Source: Aliivibrio fischeri
GTDB taxonomy: Bacteria; Pseudomonadota; Gammaproteobacteria; Enterobacterales; Vibrionaceae
Length of the DNA stretch: 64,000 nucleotides
Direction: 5' to 3'
Assembly: GCA_038993745.2 (NCBI GenBank)
Contig: CP160629.1
Span: 2,356,001 to 2,420,000 of the forward strand
Part shown: piece by piece, positions 42,818 through 52,488 of the stretch
How the letters are laid out: each line of letters begins with the position of its first letter
How positions within the stretch are numbered: the first letter of the stretch is position 1
The notes under the pieces: generated by a model
Told to the model about the DNA's origin: nothing
Database searches by the model: none
What the model saw: the letters and a program-made list of their open reading frames with translations, nothing else
Position numbers and translations under genes: made by a program

Positions 42818-43771
42818 ATGCTAGATAAATTAACTCTCTTTATTTCTGATTACTCTTTACTGGTATTATGGGGGGCTTTAATTTTTCACCTCATCATTCC
42901 TATTTCCCCCCAGTTTCATCCAATGTCTTTTTGGCACAAATTTGCTTTAATCCTAGCTGAAAAGGTAAATACATCTCGTCCTTATCAACAACGTTTATTA
43001 TCAGGTTCCCTTGCATGGGCATTAATGATTATTCCTGTAATCATTGTATATATTGCAGCAGTGCCTCTTATTTGGAACATCCCTCTTTTTAATCTTGGGT
43101 TACTATTGTTATCGCTAGAATGGCGTGGTGTCGAAAAACTGTGTAAAGATACGATTCATGCCATAAATAAAGAAGATAAAAGCAAAGCAAAAGAAACTCT
43201 CAAGCATTGGGTAAATAGAGACGTAGAACCATTATCACTACTAGGTTTAGGTAAAGCATCTAGTGAAACAATCATTTTGGCTTATGCGAGAACCGTTATT
43301 GGGGTCTTATTTTGGTATGGTATTGCTGGTGGAATTGGAGCTTTTGTTTATCGATTATCATTAGAATTAGCAAGAGCGTGGTCTCCATCTAGAGATTCAT
43401 TTCGACCTTTTGGCATCCCTGCTCTACGTATTCAATATATTTTAGATTTTCTCCCACTTAAGCTTTTCACCCTCCTTTGTTTTATAGGCAAAAACATCCG
43501 TCATTCTTTTCAACAGTTACAATTACAAAAAAAGAACTGGGCCAATAAAAATAATGCAGGGCTACTTATTATTATTGGAAAAAAGTTTGAGCTTTCTTTA
43601 GGTGGACCTGTTATTTATCAAGGAAAGAAAATCAACCGAGCAAAACTAGGTGGAAAAATAGCCCCATCAGCGATTCATTTAGCACAAATTCACCGTTTTT
43701 TAAGCTGGAGAATAGCGATTTGGCTCATTCTTCAAAGCTCAATAATGGTCATATTAAAACAAGGTTTATAA
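42818..43771 (+). CDS. CbiB/CobD-family membrane protein
   Basis: This 317-residue protein belongs to the CbiB/CobD family (adenosylcobinamide-phosphate synthase), which in cobalamin makers attaches aminopropanol phosphate to adenosylcobyric acid. Family-like features are HPMSFWHKFALILAEKVN, RDVEPLSLLGLGKASSETI and FGIPALRIQYILDFLPLKLFTLLCFIG, with four or five membrane spans. No other cobalamin synthesis gene is in the window. Its position after mtnN matches the salvage-gene neighbourhood of other vibrios, so a role in cobamide salvage is possible but unproven. Confidence 0.8.
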   Translation: MLDKLTLFISDYSLLVLWGALIFHLIIPISPQFHPMSFWHKFALILAEKVNTSRPYQQRLLSGSLAWALMIIPVIIVYIAAVPLIWNIPLFNLGLLLLSLEWRGVEKLCKDTIHAINKEDKSKAKETLKHWVNRDVEPLSLLGLGKASSETIILAYARTVIGVLFWYGIAGGIGAFVYRLSLELARAWSPSRDSFRPFGIPALRIQYILDFLPLKLFTLLCFIGKNIRHSFQQLQLQKKNWANKNNAGLLIIIGKKFELSLGGPVIYQGKKINRAKLGGKIAPSAIHLAQIHRFLSWRIAIWLILQSSIMVILKQGL

Positions 43772-43813
43772 CTTTCTTTCAACAACATCATGCAGTAAGT
43801 CATAGAGGACAAG

Positions 43814-44425
43814 ATGTTAATCTATACAATTGATATGTTTGGTACTGCCATTTTCGCCATTTCAGGAGTGTTACTGGCTGGTCGATTAAAAATGGACCCA
43901 TTTGGCGTCACCGTTTTAGCAAGTGTTACCGCAATAGGTGGCGGTACGATAAGGGATATGGCTTTAGGTGCAACTCCCGTTTTCTGGATTAACGACACCA
44001 ATTATTTATTGGTCATTTTCATTACCTGCATTTTAACTATGTTAATCATCAGAAGACCTAGACGCCTACCTTGGTATGTACTTCCCGTTTCCGATGCTAT
44101 TGGATTAGCTGTCTTTGTTGGGATTGGTGTAGAAAAAGCACTTAATTACAATGCAGATCCAATGGTCGCCGTTATTATGGGGGTAATTACAGGTTGCGGC
44201 GGCGGCATTATTCGAGATGTGCTAGCCAGAGAAGTCCCTATGGTATTAAGAAGTGAAGTGTATGCTACTGCGTGCATTCTTGGTGGCATCGTTCATACTT
44301 CTGCTCTAGAGTTCAATGTTCAAAGCTCTACAGCAATGTTACTGGGTGTAACTGCTACGCTAATTATTCGATTAGCTGCAATCCGTTGGCACTTATCGTT
44401 ACCGACCTTCGCTCTTAATAAATAA
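43814..44425 (+). CDS. TRIC cation channel family protein (UPF0126, YadS-like)
   Basis: This 203-residue inner-membrane protein of the UPF0126/TRIC family has two repeated halves, each with a glycine-rich motif: [19 protein letters not shown] and [19 protein letters not shown]. About seven membrane spans are visible. Bacterial TRIC homologues form trimeric potassium-permeable channels; the physiological role is unclear. It follows the CbiB-like gene by about 40 bases and is probably in the same unit; E. coli yadS is likewise near btuF-mtnN. Confidence 0.88.
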   Translation: MLIYTIDMFGTAIFAISGVLLAGRLKMDPFGVTVLASVTAIGGGTIRDMALGATPVFWINDTNYLLVIFITCILTMLIIRRPRRLPWYVLPVSDAIGLAVFVGIGVEKALNYNADPMVAVIMGVITGCGGGIIRDVLAREVPMVLRSEVYATACILGGIVHTSALEFNVQSSTAMLLGVTATLIIRLAAIRWHLSLPTFALNK

Positions 44426-44609
44426 TTTAAATAGGCCATAGCTATATATATGGCCTCATATTTGACCTGTTTTTATTTATTTCTTTAAATTAATGAACTT
44501 TTTTTTATAAAAAGGTGACCAAACTACAAGTTCCTCACATAGTAGTTAACTTCAAAACACGATACACTTCTAGGTTGTTATTTTTATTCACTCTTTACTA
44601 ACTAATCGA

Positions 44610-45923
44610 ATGATATTATCTAAATTAACTCGCATTCCTGTAATCCATCGCATTCTGATTGGTCTTTGCAGCGCAGGAATTGTTGTAACTATTGCAACAA
44701 TCCCAGACACTGTCGCTCCCGATTCAGGCTTTTATAAATTAACGGTAGGCCAAACGTACCCTATTGAAATAAGAAAAGAAGCTTTAATCTCTCATGAAAA
44801 AAACTCTTTAAATCAACAACTTTCTTGGGAAACTCATACAGTCAAATCAGGAGAGAGTGCCTCTGTTTTATTTAGTCGTATTGGTTTGGGATACAGCCAA
44901 CTTCTAAAACTTACCAGTAGCGATAAAGAGATTGAAAACCAACTCACTCGTTTACGTCCTGGTGATAAATTAAAATTTGGATTTAACCAAGATCAAGAAA
45001 TAGTCCAACTTATCCGCCCTATCAGCAAATTTGAAACCTATCGTATAAGTAAAGCTGGGGATGGCTATATCGGATTGTTTGAAAAACAAGATATTGAAAC
45101 TCAGCTTAACTACACCAAGGCAACCATTACTTCTAACTTTTGGAACGCTTCAATTGGAGCAGGATTAAACCCTAATCAAATCATGGAACTTGCTGGTATC
45201 TTTGGATGGGATATCGACTTTGCTCTAGATATTCGAGAAGGTGACAATTTTAAAGTTCTTTATGAAGAGAAGTATGTTGAAGGTGAATATGCTGGAAAAG
45301 GCAATATTATCGCCGCTTCTTTTACTAACCGTGGCGATACTTTCACCGCGATAAGAAACGACAAAAACGGTAATTTTTACGAACCAAATGGCCGCGCAAT
45401 GAAAAAGGCTTTTTTACGTTCTCCAATCAATTTCCGTTACGTAAGTTCTAATTTTAACCCTCGTCGTTTACACCCTGTTACAGGGCAAAGAAAAGCTCAT
45501 AGAGGAACTGATTATGTTGCCCCTGTCGGCACTCCTATTTGGGCAGCTGGTGATGGCGTTGTTGATAAAGCAGGTTATAATCAATTTAATGGTAATTATG
45601 TATTTATTCGCCATAGTAATACCTACATAACGAAATACTTACACATGACTAAACGTTATGTTCGAGCTGGTCAAAGAGTAAAACAAGGGGATACCATTGG
45701 TACTCTTGGTGGAACAGGACGAGTAACTGGACCACATCTTCATTATGAATTCCTAGTAAATGGCGTTCATAAAGACGCTCGAACAGTATCTTTACCACAA
45801 TCAAAATCACTAACAGGTAAAGATAAAAAAGAGTTTGAAGTTGTGGCTAAAGAGCGCTTAAAGCAATTAGAACAATACGGTCAATTCATTGTTGGAAACC
45901 ATCCAGTAATTAACCATGAATAA
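44610..45923 (+). CDS. M23-family murein DD-endopeptidase (MepM/Shy-like)
   Basis: This 437-residue periplasmic enzyme should cut peptidoglycan cross-links to allow cell-wall growth. It has an N-terminal membrane anchor (about residues 15-30), a Csd3/LysM-like middle part (HTVKSGESASVLFSRIGL, LRPGDKLKF) and a C-terminal M23 (LytM) domain. The zinc ligands are visible as HRGTD, preceded by FNPRRLHPVTG, and GPHLHYEF. The closest pattern is E. coli MepM (YebA) and Vibrio ShyA/ShyB; the exact orthologue is uncertain. Confidence 0.88.
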   Translation: MILSKLTRIPVIHRILIGLCSAGIVVTIATIPDTVAPDSGFYKLTVGQTYPIEIRKEALISHEKNSLNQQLSWETHTVKSGESASVLFSRIGLGYSQLLKLTSSDKEIENQLTRLRPGDKLKFGFNQDQEIVQLIRPISKFETYRISKAGDGYIGLFEKQDIETQLNYTKATITSNFWNASIGAGLNPNQIMELAGIFGWDIDFALDIREGDNFKVLYEEKYVEGEYAGKGNIIAASFTNRGDTFTAIRNDKNGNFYEPNGRAMKKAFLRSPINFRYVSSNFNPRRLHPVTGQRKAHRGTDYVAPVGTPIWAAGDGVVDKAGYNQFNGNYVFIRHSNTYITKYLHMTKRYVRAGQRVKQGDTIGTLGGTGRVTGPHLHYEFLVNGVHKDARTVSLPQSKSLTGKDKKEFEVVAKERLKQLEQYGQFIVGNHPVINHE

Positions 45924-45931
45924 CTAAAATT

Positions 45932-45965
45932 AAAGCCCTAATTAAAGATAATTAGGGTTTTTTTT
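45932..45965 (+). terminator. Terminator of the M23 peptidase gene
   Basis: CCCTAATT (45936-45943) pairs with AATTAGGG (45950-45957), followed by eight T residues whose end overlaps the stop codon of the convergent RND gene. Confidence 0.85.
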
Positions 45966-48900
45966 AATCAAGTAATTCTCTTACTTTTTTATCTCTTCCA
46001 AGCATTAATAAACAAGGAGTCAGTACTAGTGTTAAAACAGTTGCAAAGGCCAAGCCTCCTGCAACAGCAGTTGCTAATTGCGACCACCACTGAGTACTCG
46101 GTGCACCAAATTCCACTTTTTGATTAACTAAATCAATATTCATTTCTAACACCATTGGCATCAACCCCAAAATGGTTGTTACCGTGGTTAGCATCACAGG
46201 TCGTAAACGCTGAACGCCAGTTCGCAAAATAGCATCGACTTTTTCAATGCCTTCTTTACGTAAAGTGTTATAGGTATCAATCAGTACAATATTATTATTA
46301 ACAACGATTCCTGCCAACGAAATTACCCCAATGCCTGACATAATAATTCCAAACGGGCGCTGGAAAATAAGTAACCCAGCAAACACGCCAACGGTTGAAA
46401 AAAGGACCGCACTTAAAATTAAGAATGCCTGATAAAAACTATTAAATTGAGTAACTAAAATAATTGCCATAACAGCAAGCGCAACAAGAAAAGCATTCTG
46501 CAAAAATGCTGCCGAGTTATTTTGCTCTTCATTTTGTCCTCTTAATTTAAATTCAACGCCCTTAGGTAAACCTAGATTCTTTAGCGCCATTTCAACTTTA
46601 GGTAACTCGATACTTAGGTTATACCCTTCACTCATATCTGCTTTTACCGACAAAATTCGGTGTCCGTCTATTCGGTGAATCGTATCTTGTTTATGTGTAG
46701 GAATAATGCGCGCAAAATTAGTAATTGGAACAAGCCCATTACTCGTCTTTACTCTAAGCTCATCAAATCGGCCAATATCTCGATGCTCTTCAGGAAAACG
46801 TACAAGAATATCGACCTGTTCATCATTATCATCAGGTAGGTAGTCACCAATTTTTAAACCATTAGTGACAAACTGAACGGTATTACCAACTAATGTTGCA
46901 TCTGCACCAAACCTTGCAGCATCATCTCGTCGAATATCAATTTTCCAATCAATACCCTGCTTATTAGAAGTATCACTAACATTAGTAAATGCTGCATTTG
47001 AATCAACCCATTTACGAACTTGAGTGATGGATTGATTTAATAGTTCTCCATTTCTCGCACTGAGTTCTATTACTAAATCATGCTCGCTAGGAGGCCCTGC
47101 ATTTGGTGTACTAAACTCCAATTCAACACCTGCAATATCTTTCGTTTTAACTCGGAGATCTTCAATTATCTCTTTTACTGGCCTTCTGTTTTGCCAATCA
47201 ATTGGAGTAATTTGGATACGTCCTATTTCATCGTCACCACCCGTTCGAGTATAAATACTGTCTAACTCTTCCATTCCTAATATTTGGTTTTGAACCTGAA
47301 CCATAATTTTATCTTTCTCATCAATAGAAAGATCACCATGAGAACGAACTTTTACGGTTAAAAATGGAGGATCAACATCAGGAAAGAAAACAACACCAAG
47401 TCCCGCTTTGGCGTAACTAAACCCAATACCAACAGCAAGCGTTATTGCTAATAATAAAACCTTAAAGGGGTGCTTTAATGAAAATGAAAGCGTTTGATAA
47501 TACAGCTTAGTGACTCCTTCAGCTTGGGAATAATCACCTCTACTTAGTGCCTGTAATTTCACTCTCTTTTTAGGGAGGACTTGCTGCGGTTTACCAAATA
47601 AACTCCCTAGAACGGGAACAAATAGTAGAGCCATAACTAAAGATGCACTTAACGTCGCAATCAAAGTTAATGGCAGATACTTCATAAATTCCCCAGTAAT
47701 ATCAGGCCAGAATAATAGTGGTGCAAATGCCGCTAATGTTGTCGCTGTTGATGCAATAATTGGCCATGCCATTCGTTGTGCAGCTTCTCTATAAGCTTCT
47801 ACACGATGAGCTCCCTCTTGCATTCGACGATCAGCATATTCAGTTACAACAATAGCGCCATCAACTAACATACCTACCGCCATAATTAATGAAAATAGAA
47901 CGACGATATTGATGGTAAGTCCAGAAACAGCAAGTAAAAGTAGACCGGTAAGAAAAGATCCTGGAATTGATATTCCAACTAAAAGTGCGGTTCTTGCTCC
48001 TAAAATTGCAATAATAACGATAACAACCAATAAAATAGCTGAAAGAATATTATTCTGAAGATCATTAAGCATATTCTTTACATCTTTAGACTCATCCCAT
48101 GTGTATTTTACTAATAAATTATTTGGCCAATCATCAAGTTCCTGAGCTCCAGATAACACTGCTTTTACAATCTCAACCGTTTCTATGATGTTTTCACCGG
48201 AACGTTTTTTGATATCAAGAACAATGGCTTTTTCACCATTTAATCGAGCATAACTATTAGGATCCCTAAATGCTTTACGAACCGTGGCAATATCACCAAA
48301 AGTGACCACTTGTTTCCCATCAACTTTTATTGGTAGCTCTAGTACATCTTTTAAAGATTCAAAAACAGAAGGGACTTTTACTGAAAACCGACCATAACCA
48401 GTATCAACAAAACCTGCTGCAACAACACGATTATTTAATGCGATTAAGTTATAGATGGCAGCCTGATCTAAACCGTAACTCTCAAGCAAAAGAGGATCGA
48501 CAATAATTTCAACAACATCTTCTCGGTCTCCAGCAATATCAACTTCTAATATCTGCTTGTAACTTTCGAGCTTATCTTGCAGCTTTCTTGCGATTTGAAC
48601 GGCAGTTCGTTCAGGAACCGTACCATATAAAACCACGGATAATACGGCTTGTTCAGCCGCTAACGTAACCTCATGGACAGTTGGTTCATCACTTTCTTCA
48701 GGAAGGTTTGGTTTAACCAGATCAACCGCCTCTCTCACATCCGTTAACGCTTTATCTAGATCGACACCCACACTGAACTCTAATGTCACCGAACCATGCC
48801 CTTCTCCCGCAACCGCCGTCATTTCCTTTATCCCTTCAATAGAACGCAGCTCTTGCTCCATTGGGCGTACTAATAAACGCTCAGAATCTTCAGGCGAGAT

Positions 48901-49062
48901 ACCTTGATGACTCATTGATACGTAAATAATCGGGATCGTAATATCAGGGTTGGACTCTTTTGGTATGACTAAGTATGTAGAAATCCCCGCTATGAGTAAT
49001 AGGGCCAATAACATCAACATCGTACGAGAGCGACTCAATGCCGCATTAATAATAGCTAGCAT
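45964..49062 (-). CDS. RND-family efflux transporter, inner-membrane permease
   Basis: This 1032-residue protein is an RND permease that drives drug or metabolite export with the proton gradient. Twelve membrane spans and two large periplasmic loops are present in the usual layout (TM1 at the N-terminus, TM2-6 around 330-490, TM7 near 540, TM8-12 around 850-1020). The TM4 motif GMLVDGAIVVTEY has only one of the two aspartates of AcrB (GLLVDDAIVV). It is paired with the adaptor gene upstream; no outer-membrane channel gene is adjacent. The substrate cannot be predicted. Confidence 0.92.
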   Translation of the reverse strand: MLAIINAALSRSRTMLMLLALLLIAGISTYLVIPKESNPDITIPIIYVSMSHQGISPEDSERLLVRPMEQELRSIEGIKEMTAVAGEGHGSVTLEFSVGVDLDKALTDVREAVDLVKPNLPEESDEPTVHEVTLAAEQAVLSVVLYGTVPERTAVQIARKLQDKLESYKQILEVDIAGDREDVVEIIVDPLLLESYGLDQAAIYNLIALNNRVVAAGFVDTGYGRFSVKVPSVFESLKDVLELPIKVDGKQVVTFGDIATVRKAFRDPNSYARLNGEKAIVLDIKKRSGENIIETVEIVKAVLSGAQELDDWPNNLLVKYTWDESKDVKNMLNDLQNNILSAILLVVIVIIAILGARTALLVGISIPGSFLTGLLLLAVSGLTINIVVLFSLIMAVGMLVDGAIVVTEYADRRMQEGAHRVEAYREAAQRMAWPIIASTATTLAAFAPLLFWPDITGEFMKYLPLTLIATLSASLVMALLFVPVLGSLFGKPQQVLPKKRVKLQALSRGDYSQAEGVTKLYYQTLSFSLKHPFKVLLLAITLAVGIGFSYAKAGLGVVFFPDVDPPFLTVKVRSHGDLSIDEKDKIMVQVQNQILGMEELDSIYTRTGGDDEIGRIQITPIDWQNRRPVKEIIEDLRVKTKDIAGVELEFSTPNAGPPSEHDLVIELSARNGELLNQSITQVRKWVDSNAAFTNVSDTSNKQGIDWKIDIRRDDAARFGADATLVGNTVQFVTNGLKIGDYLPDDNDEQVDILVRFPEEHRDIGRFDELRVKTSNGLVPITNFARIIPTHKQDTIHRIDGHRILSVKADMSEGYNLSIELPKVEMALKNLGLPKGVEFKLRGQNEEQNNSAAFLQNAFLVALAVMAIILVTQFNSFYQAFLILSAVLFSTVGVFAGLLIFQRPFGIIMSGIGVISLAGIVVNNNIVLIDTYNTLRKEGIEKVDAILRTGVQRLRPVMLTTVTTILGLMPMVLEMNIDLVNQKVEFGAPSTQWWSQLATAVAGGLAFATVLTLVLTPCLLMLGRDKKVRELLD

Positions 49063-49071
49063 ATAATGTCC

Positions 49072-50184
49072 CTATTTACGTTGAACATGAATAAAATCAC
49101 CATCACGAACAAATCCTTGCCCAACAGTAATAATGTCCACTTCATTTCCAAGTCCAGTTAACCAAACACCATCATCTTCGGCCTTAACTAGCTGAATAGG
49201 GACAAACTTAACTTTATAATTTGTCTCGCTATGCCCCTCAGCTTCTATCGCCGTTTTTACTCCTAAATCGCCACTTTCATTTAACGCCAACATAGCTGGA
49301 GTGACTTTAATTGCAGGTTGAAGAGCTAAATTAATTTCCACTTCAGAGCTGATGCCAGCGGGGATCTTCCCTCCTATATTGGGGATCTCTATTTCGACTG
49401 AAAACGTATTGGTTGATAATGATGAGATTTTTGAAATATACCGAACATACCCTTCAATTGAGACGTCATTAATAAAGCTCACTTCTGCTTTTTGTTGCTT
49501 TGTAATTTGACTGATGTGCCTTTCACTAACATTGACATCAATAACAAGTGGATCAAGGACAACGACTTTAGCAACAGGATCTCCACGACTAACAAAATCG
49601 CCAACCTCAATAAATAAGTGTTCTACAATTCCATTAAATGGTGCGGTGATTGTGGTATTTTCTAATATTAGTTCAGCATTACGAACTCTTGCTTTTGCTT
49701 CAGCAAGTGAAGCTTGTGATTGACTAAATGCAACTTCCCCTTGTAAACCTTTACGTTTTAATTCTTTTGCTGCATTAAATTCTTTCATTCGAACTGAGTA
49801 GATGGCTTTAGCTTGGCTTAACTGCAAATCAAGATCGGCCATATCTAAACGAGCGATTGGTTGCCCTTTTGTGACTCTTGCTCCTTTTTTTACTAACAAC
49901 TCTTCAATTTGAGCTGCAACTTGAGCACCTAATATCGCTTGTTTATCAGGGCTAGTTCGCCCATATAGAGAAATTGTTTTATGAGTCGGCGTTGATTCAA
50001 ACTGCTCAATAACCACATTGGCTAATGGAATAGAAAAAGTAGATGTCTCTTTTATCCCTGATGACTCTTCCGCTTGTGAAGGTCCACTCATAACCCATAA
50101 AAATAAGCTGAGGAATAAAAGAAAAGAGATAATCCAAGGTCTATGGATAAGGTAAGAAAGAAAAGCAGATGTATATTTGCCCAT
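49072..50184 (-). CDS. RND efflux periplasmic adaptor (membrane fusion) protein
   Basis: This 370-residue adaptor has an N-terminal signal anchor (about residues 13-33), a lipoyl-like segment (AQVAAQIEELLVKKGARVTKGQPIARLD), an alpha-hairpin (QAKAIYSVRMKEFNAAKELKRKG), a second half-lipoyl (APFNGIVEHLFIEVGDFVSRGDPVAKV) and beta-barrel region. It bridges the RND permease to a TolC-type channel. It ends nine bases before the permease start, so the pair forms an operon transcribed away from erpA. Confidence 0.92.
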   Translation of the reverse strand: MGKYTSAFLSYLIHRPWIISFLLFLSLFLWVMSGPSQAEESSGIKETSTFSIPLANVVIEQFESTPTHKTISLYGRTSPDKQAILGAQVAAQIEELLVKKGARVTKGQPIARLDMADLDLQLSQAKAIYSVRMKEFNAAKELKRKGLQGEVAFSQSQASLAEAKARVRNAELILENTTITAPFNGIVEHLFIEVGDFVSRGDPVAKVVVLDPLVIDVNVSERHISQITKQQKAEVSFINDVSIEGYVRYISKISSLSTNTFSVEIEIPNIGGKIPAGISSEVEINLALQPAIKVTPAMLALNESGDLGVKTAIEAEGHSETNYKVKFVPIQLVKAEDDGVWLTGLGNEVDIITVGQGFVRDGDFIHVQRK

Positions 50185-50271
50185 AGCAACAATCCTTAGC
50201 GCTTAGGAGACAGAAACTAACAGTAATACATCTGAACTTACTGTTATTCAAAATCATGATTTTTTTATAAT

Positions 50272-50304
50272 AAAAAAGGTAAGTAAACTCCTCTACTTAC
50301 CTTT
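50272..50304 (-). terminator. Terminator of erpA
   Basis: AAAGGTAAGTA (50275-50285) and TACTTACCTTT (50294-50304) pair perfectly; on the minus strand the stem is followed by T residues (50272-50277). Confidence 0.88.
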
Positions 50305-50317
50305 AAATACTCAGGGT

Positions 50318-50658
50318 TTACACACTGAATGACGCACCACAACCACACGTTGTCGTTGCATTTGGGTTATCAATGAAGAAACGAGAACCCTCTAAACCTT
50401 CGTATAATCAACTTTACCGCCGATCAAATATTGTAGACTCATCGGATCAACAACTAGCGTAACGCCATCATTTTCAATCGTCATATCGCCTTCATTTACG
50501 TCTTCATCAAAAGTAAAGCCGTATTGGAAACCACTACAACCACCACCAGTAATATAAACTCGTAGTTTTAGATTTGGGTTTTCTTCTTCTGCAATTAACG
50601 TTTTTACTTTTGCTGCTGCAACATCAGAAAACGTTAACGGCACAGATACATCACTCAT
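50318..50658 (-). pseudogene. erpA: Iron-sulphur insertion protein ErpA, apparent frameshift
   Basis: ErpA is an A-type carrier that delivers Fe-S clusters to IspG/IspH and other targets. The open frame covers only 88 residues (50392-50658) up to GGKVDYTKV. The usual 113-114-residue ending follows in another frame: reading on in the shifted phase gives EGLEGSRFF and the essential CGCGASFSV, stopping at 50318-50320. One missing base near 50399-50402 (a CC to C change on the plus strand) explains it. The first cluster cysteine ([11 protein letters not shown]) is in frame; the last two are not. ErpA is essential in aerobic E. coli, so a sequence error is likely. Confidence 0.85.
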
Positions 50659-50885
50659 TTAAACCTCTCAGGATTGGTTTCCAATTCTATTTTATGGGCA
50701 ATTATCTAATACCTGACTGTTTCATTCAAGTATTCAATCGCTCTTCTCTGCGTTCTCTATTAAATGAAGATCGCATTTATCAGTACTATTTTACTATTAG
50801 ATGGGGATTAATACGATCAACACAAGCGTTTTTAGGTACAATAGCGCCCAACTGGTCCAAATTAATTACTATGAGGATATAAGTA

Positions 50886-52181
50886 ATGACCAAATCAGCA
50901 GAACTTTTTGCAAAAGCGCAAGATAAAATCCCTGGCGGTGTAAACTCTCCTGTTCGTGCTTTTGCTGGCGTTGGTGGCTCACCAATTTTCGTTGAGCGTG
51001 CCGATGGCCCTTTAATTTTTGATGCCGATGGCAAAGCTTATATTGATTATGTTGGTTCTTGGGGTCCAATGATCCTTGGTCATAACCATGCAGCAATTCG
51101 CGAAGCAGTTATCTCTGCAGCACAACGTGGTTTAAGTTTTGGTGCACCAACTGAAACTGAAATTACTATGGCTGAATTGGTTTCTGAACTCGTACCATCA
51201 ATGGAACAAGTTCGCATGGTAAGTTCAGGTACTGAAGCAACAATGAGTGCGATTCGTTTGGCTCGTGGTTACACTGGACGTGATAAAATCATGAAATTTG
51301 AAGGCTGTTACCATGGCCATGCTGATAGCTTACTTGTTAAAGCTGGTTCTGGTGCATTAACCCTAGGTCAGCCAAGTTCTCCTGGTGTTCCTGCTGATTT
51401 TGCTAAATACACATTAACAGCAACTTTTAATGATTTAGATTCTGTTCGTGAACTATTCGCTGCAAATAAAGGTGAAATCGCTTGTATTATTGTTGAGCCA
51501 GTAGCTGGTAACATGAACTGCATTCCACCAGTAGAAGGGTTCCACGAAGGACTTCGTCAAATTTGTGATGAAGAAGGTGCTCTATTAATTTTTGATGAAG
51601 TAATGACAGGTTTCCGTGTTGCTGAAAACTGTGCTCAAGGTTACTACAACATCAAACCAGACCTAACAACATTAGGTAAAGTAATCGGCGGTGGTATGCC
51701 TGTTGGTGCGTTTGGTGGCCGTAAAGACGTAATGCAATACATTGCACCTACTGGCCCGGTTTACCAAGCGGGTACACTTTCTGGTAACCCTGTTGCGATG
51801 GCTGCTGGTTTTGCCTGCTTAAAAGTATTAACTGAAGAAGGCAACGAAAAACGCCTTGCAGATACAACAAGACATCTTGCTAATGGCTTTAAAGAGTTAG
51901 CAAATAAACACGGTATTCCAATGGTTGTAAACCAAGTGGGCGGAATGTTTGGTTTCTTCTTTACTGATCAAGAAACAGTAACCAGCTACGCTGATGTTGC
52001 TAAGTGTGATATTGAAAGATTTAAACGCTTCTTCCATCTAATGCTTAAGAAAGGGGTATACCTAGCACCTTCTGCATTTGAAGCAAGCTTCACTTCTTTA
52101 GCTCATGGTCCAAAAGAAATCGAAGCGACATTAGAAGCGGCAGATCAATGTTTCGCAATCATTGCTTCAGAAGCAAAATAA
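50886..52181 (+). CDS. hemL: Glutamate-1-semialdehyde 2,1-aminomutase
   Basis: HemL makes 5-aminolevulinate from glutamate-1-semialdehyde in tetrapyrrole synthesis. The 431-residue PLP enzyme has the catalytic Lys265 in [17 protein letters not shown], the [10 protein letters not shown] motif with the PLP-binding aspartate, and the [17 protein letters not shown] motif. It is divergent from erpA, a conserved Vibrio arrangement. Confidence 0.97.
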   Translation: MTKSAELFAKAQDKIPGGVNSPVRAFAGVGGSPIFVERADGPLIFDADGKAYIDYVGSWGPMILGHNHAAIREAVISAAQRGLSFGAPTETEITMAELVSELVPSMEQVRMVSSGTEATMSAIRLARGYTGRDKIMKFEGCYHGHADSLLVKAGSGALTLGQPSSPGVPADFAKYTLTATFNDLDSVRELFAANKGEIACIIVEPVAGNMNCIPPVEGFHEGLRQICDEEGALLIFDEVMTGFRVAENCAQGYYNIKPDLTTLGKVIGGGMPVGAFGGRKDVMQYIAPTGPVYQAGTLSGNPVAMAAGFACLKVLTEEGNEKRLADTTRHLANGFKELANKHGIPMVVNQVGGMFGFFFTDQETVTSYADVAKCDIERFKRFFHLMLKKGVYLAPSAFEASFTSLAHGPKEIEATLEAADQCFAIIASEAK

Positions 52182-52198
52182 AACCTGATTAAAACAGA

Positions 52199-52228
52199 TA
52201 AAGGCTTTCATTATTGAAAGCCTTTTTT
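52199..52228 (+). terminator. Terminator of hemL
   Basis: AAGGCTTTCA (52201-52210) pairs with TGAAAGCCTT (52215-52224) around TTAT, followed by six T residues. Confidence 0.92.
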
Positions 52229-52271
52229 CATATAACAAACCACTATAAAAATCATAATGGCCAATAAGCAA

Positions 52272-52382
52272 TTATTGCCAAAAATACACTACAGCCACCA
52301 ATAATCCGATAGCTATCACAGGAATAATTGGAAAACTTTTTTTCTTACTTCCCGCGCATGTCTCTTTATCACAACAGCCCAT
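52272..52382 (-). CDS. Small cysteine-containing membrane protein (36 aa), unrecognised
   Basis: This short reading frame lies in the 307-base gap between hemL and the AI-2E-family gene, on the opposite strand. It begins ATG at 52382 with GGAGAG seven bases upstream. The peptide starts MGCCDKETCAGSKKK, with three cysteines and a basic stretch, followed by one hydrophobic span (FPIIPVIAIGLLVAVVYF) and ends in WQ. The pattern (cytoplasmic Cys/Lys head, single span) is that of a real small membrane protein, and the ribosome-binding site is good. I cannot name a function; metal binding or redox sensing is possible. Confidence 0.6.
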   Translation of the reverse strand: MGCCDKETCAGSKKKSFPIIPVIAIGLLVAVVYFWQ

Positions 52383-52488
52383 CGTTACTCTCCATTAATC
52401 TTGCTATGATGATCAACTAGCTATATAACTATCTAAATTGCTATCATCTTAATTTCATAAACCGATAATCGCATCATAAGGGAATAAT

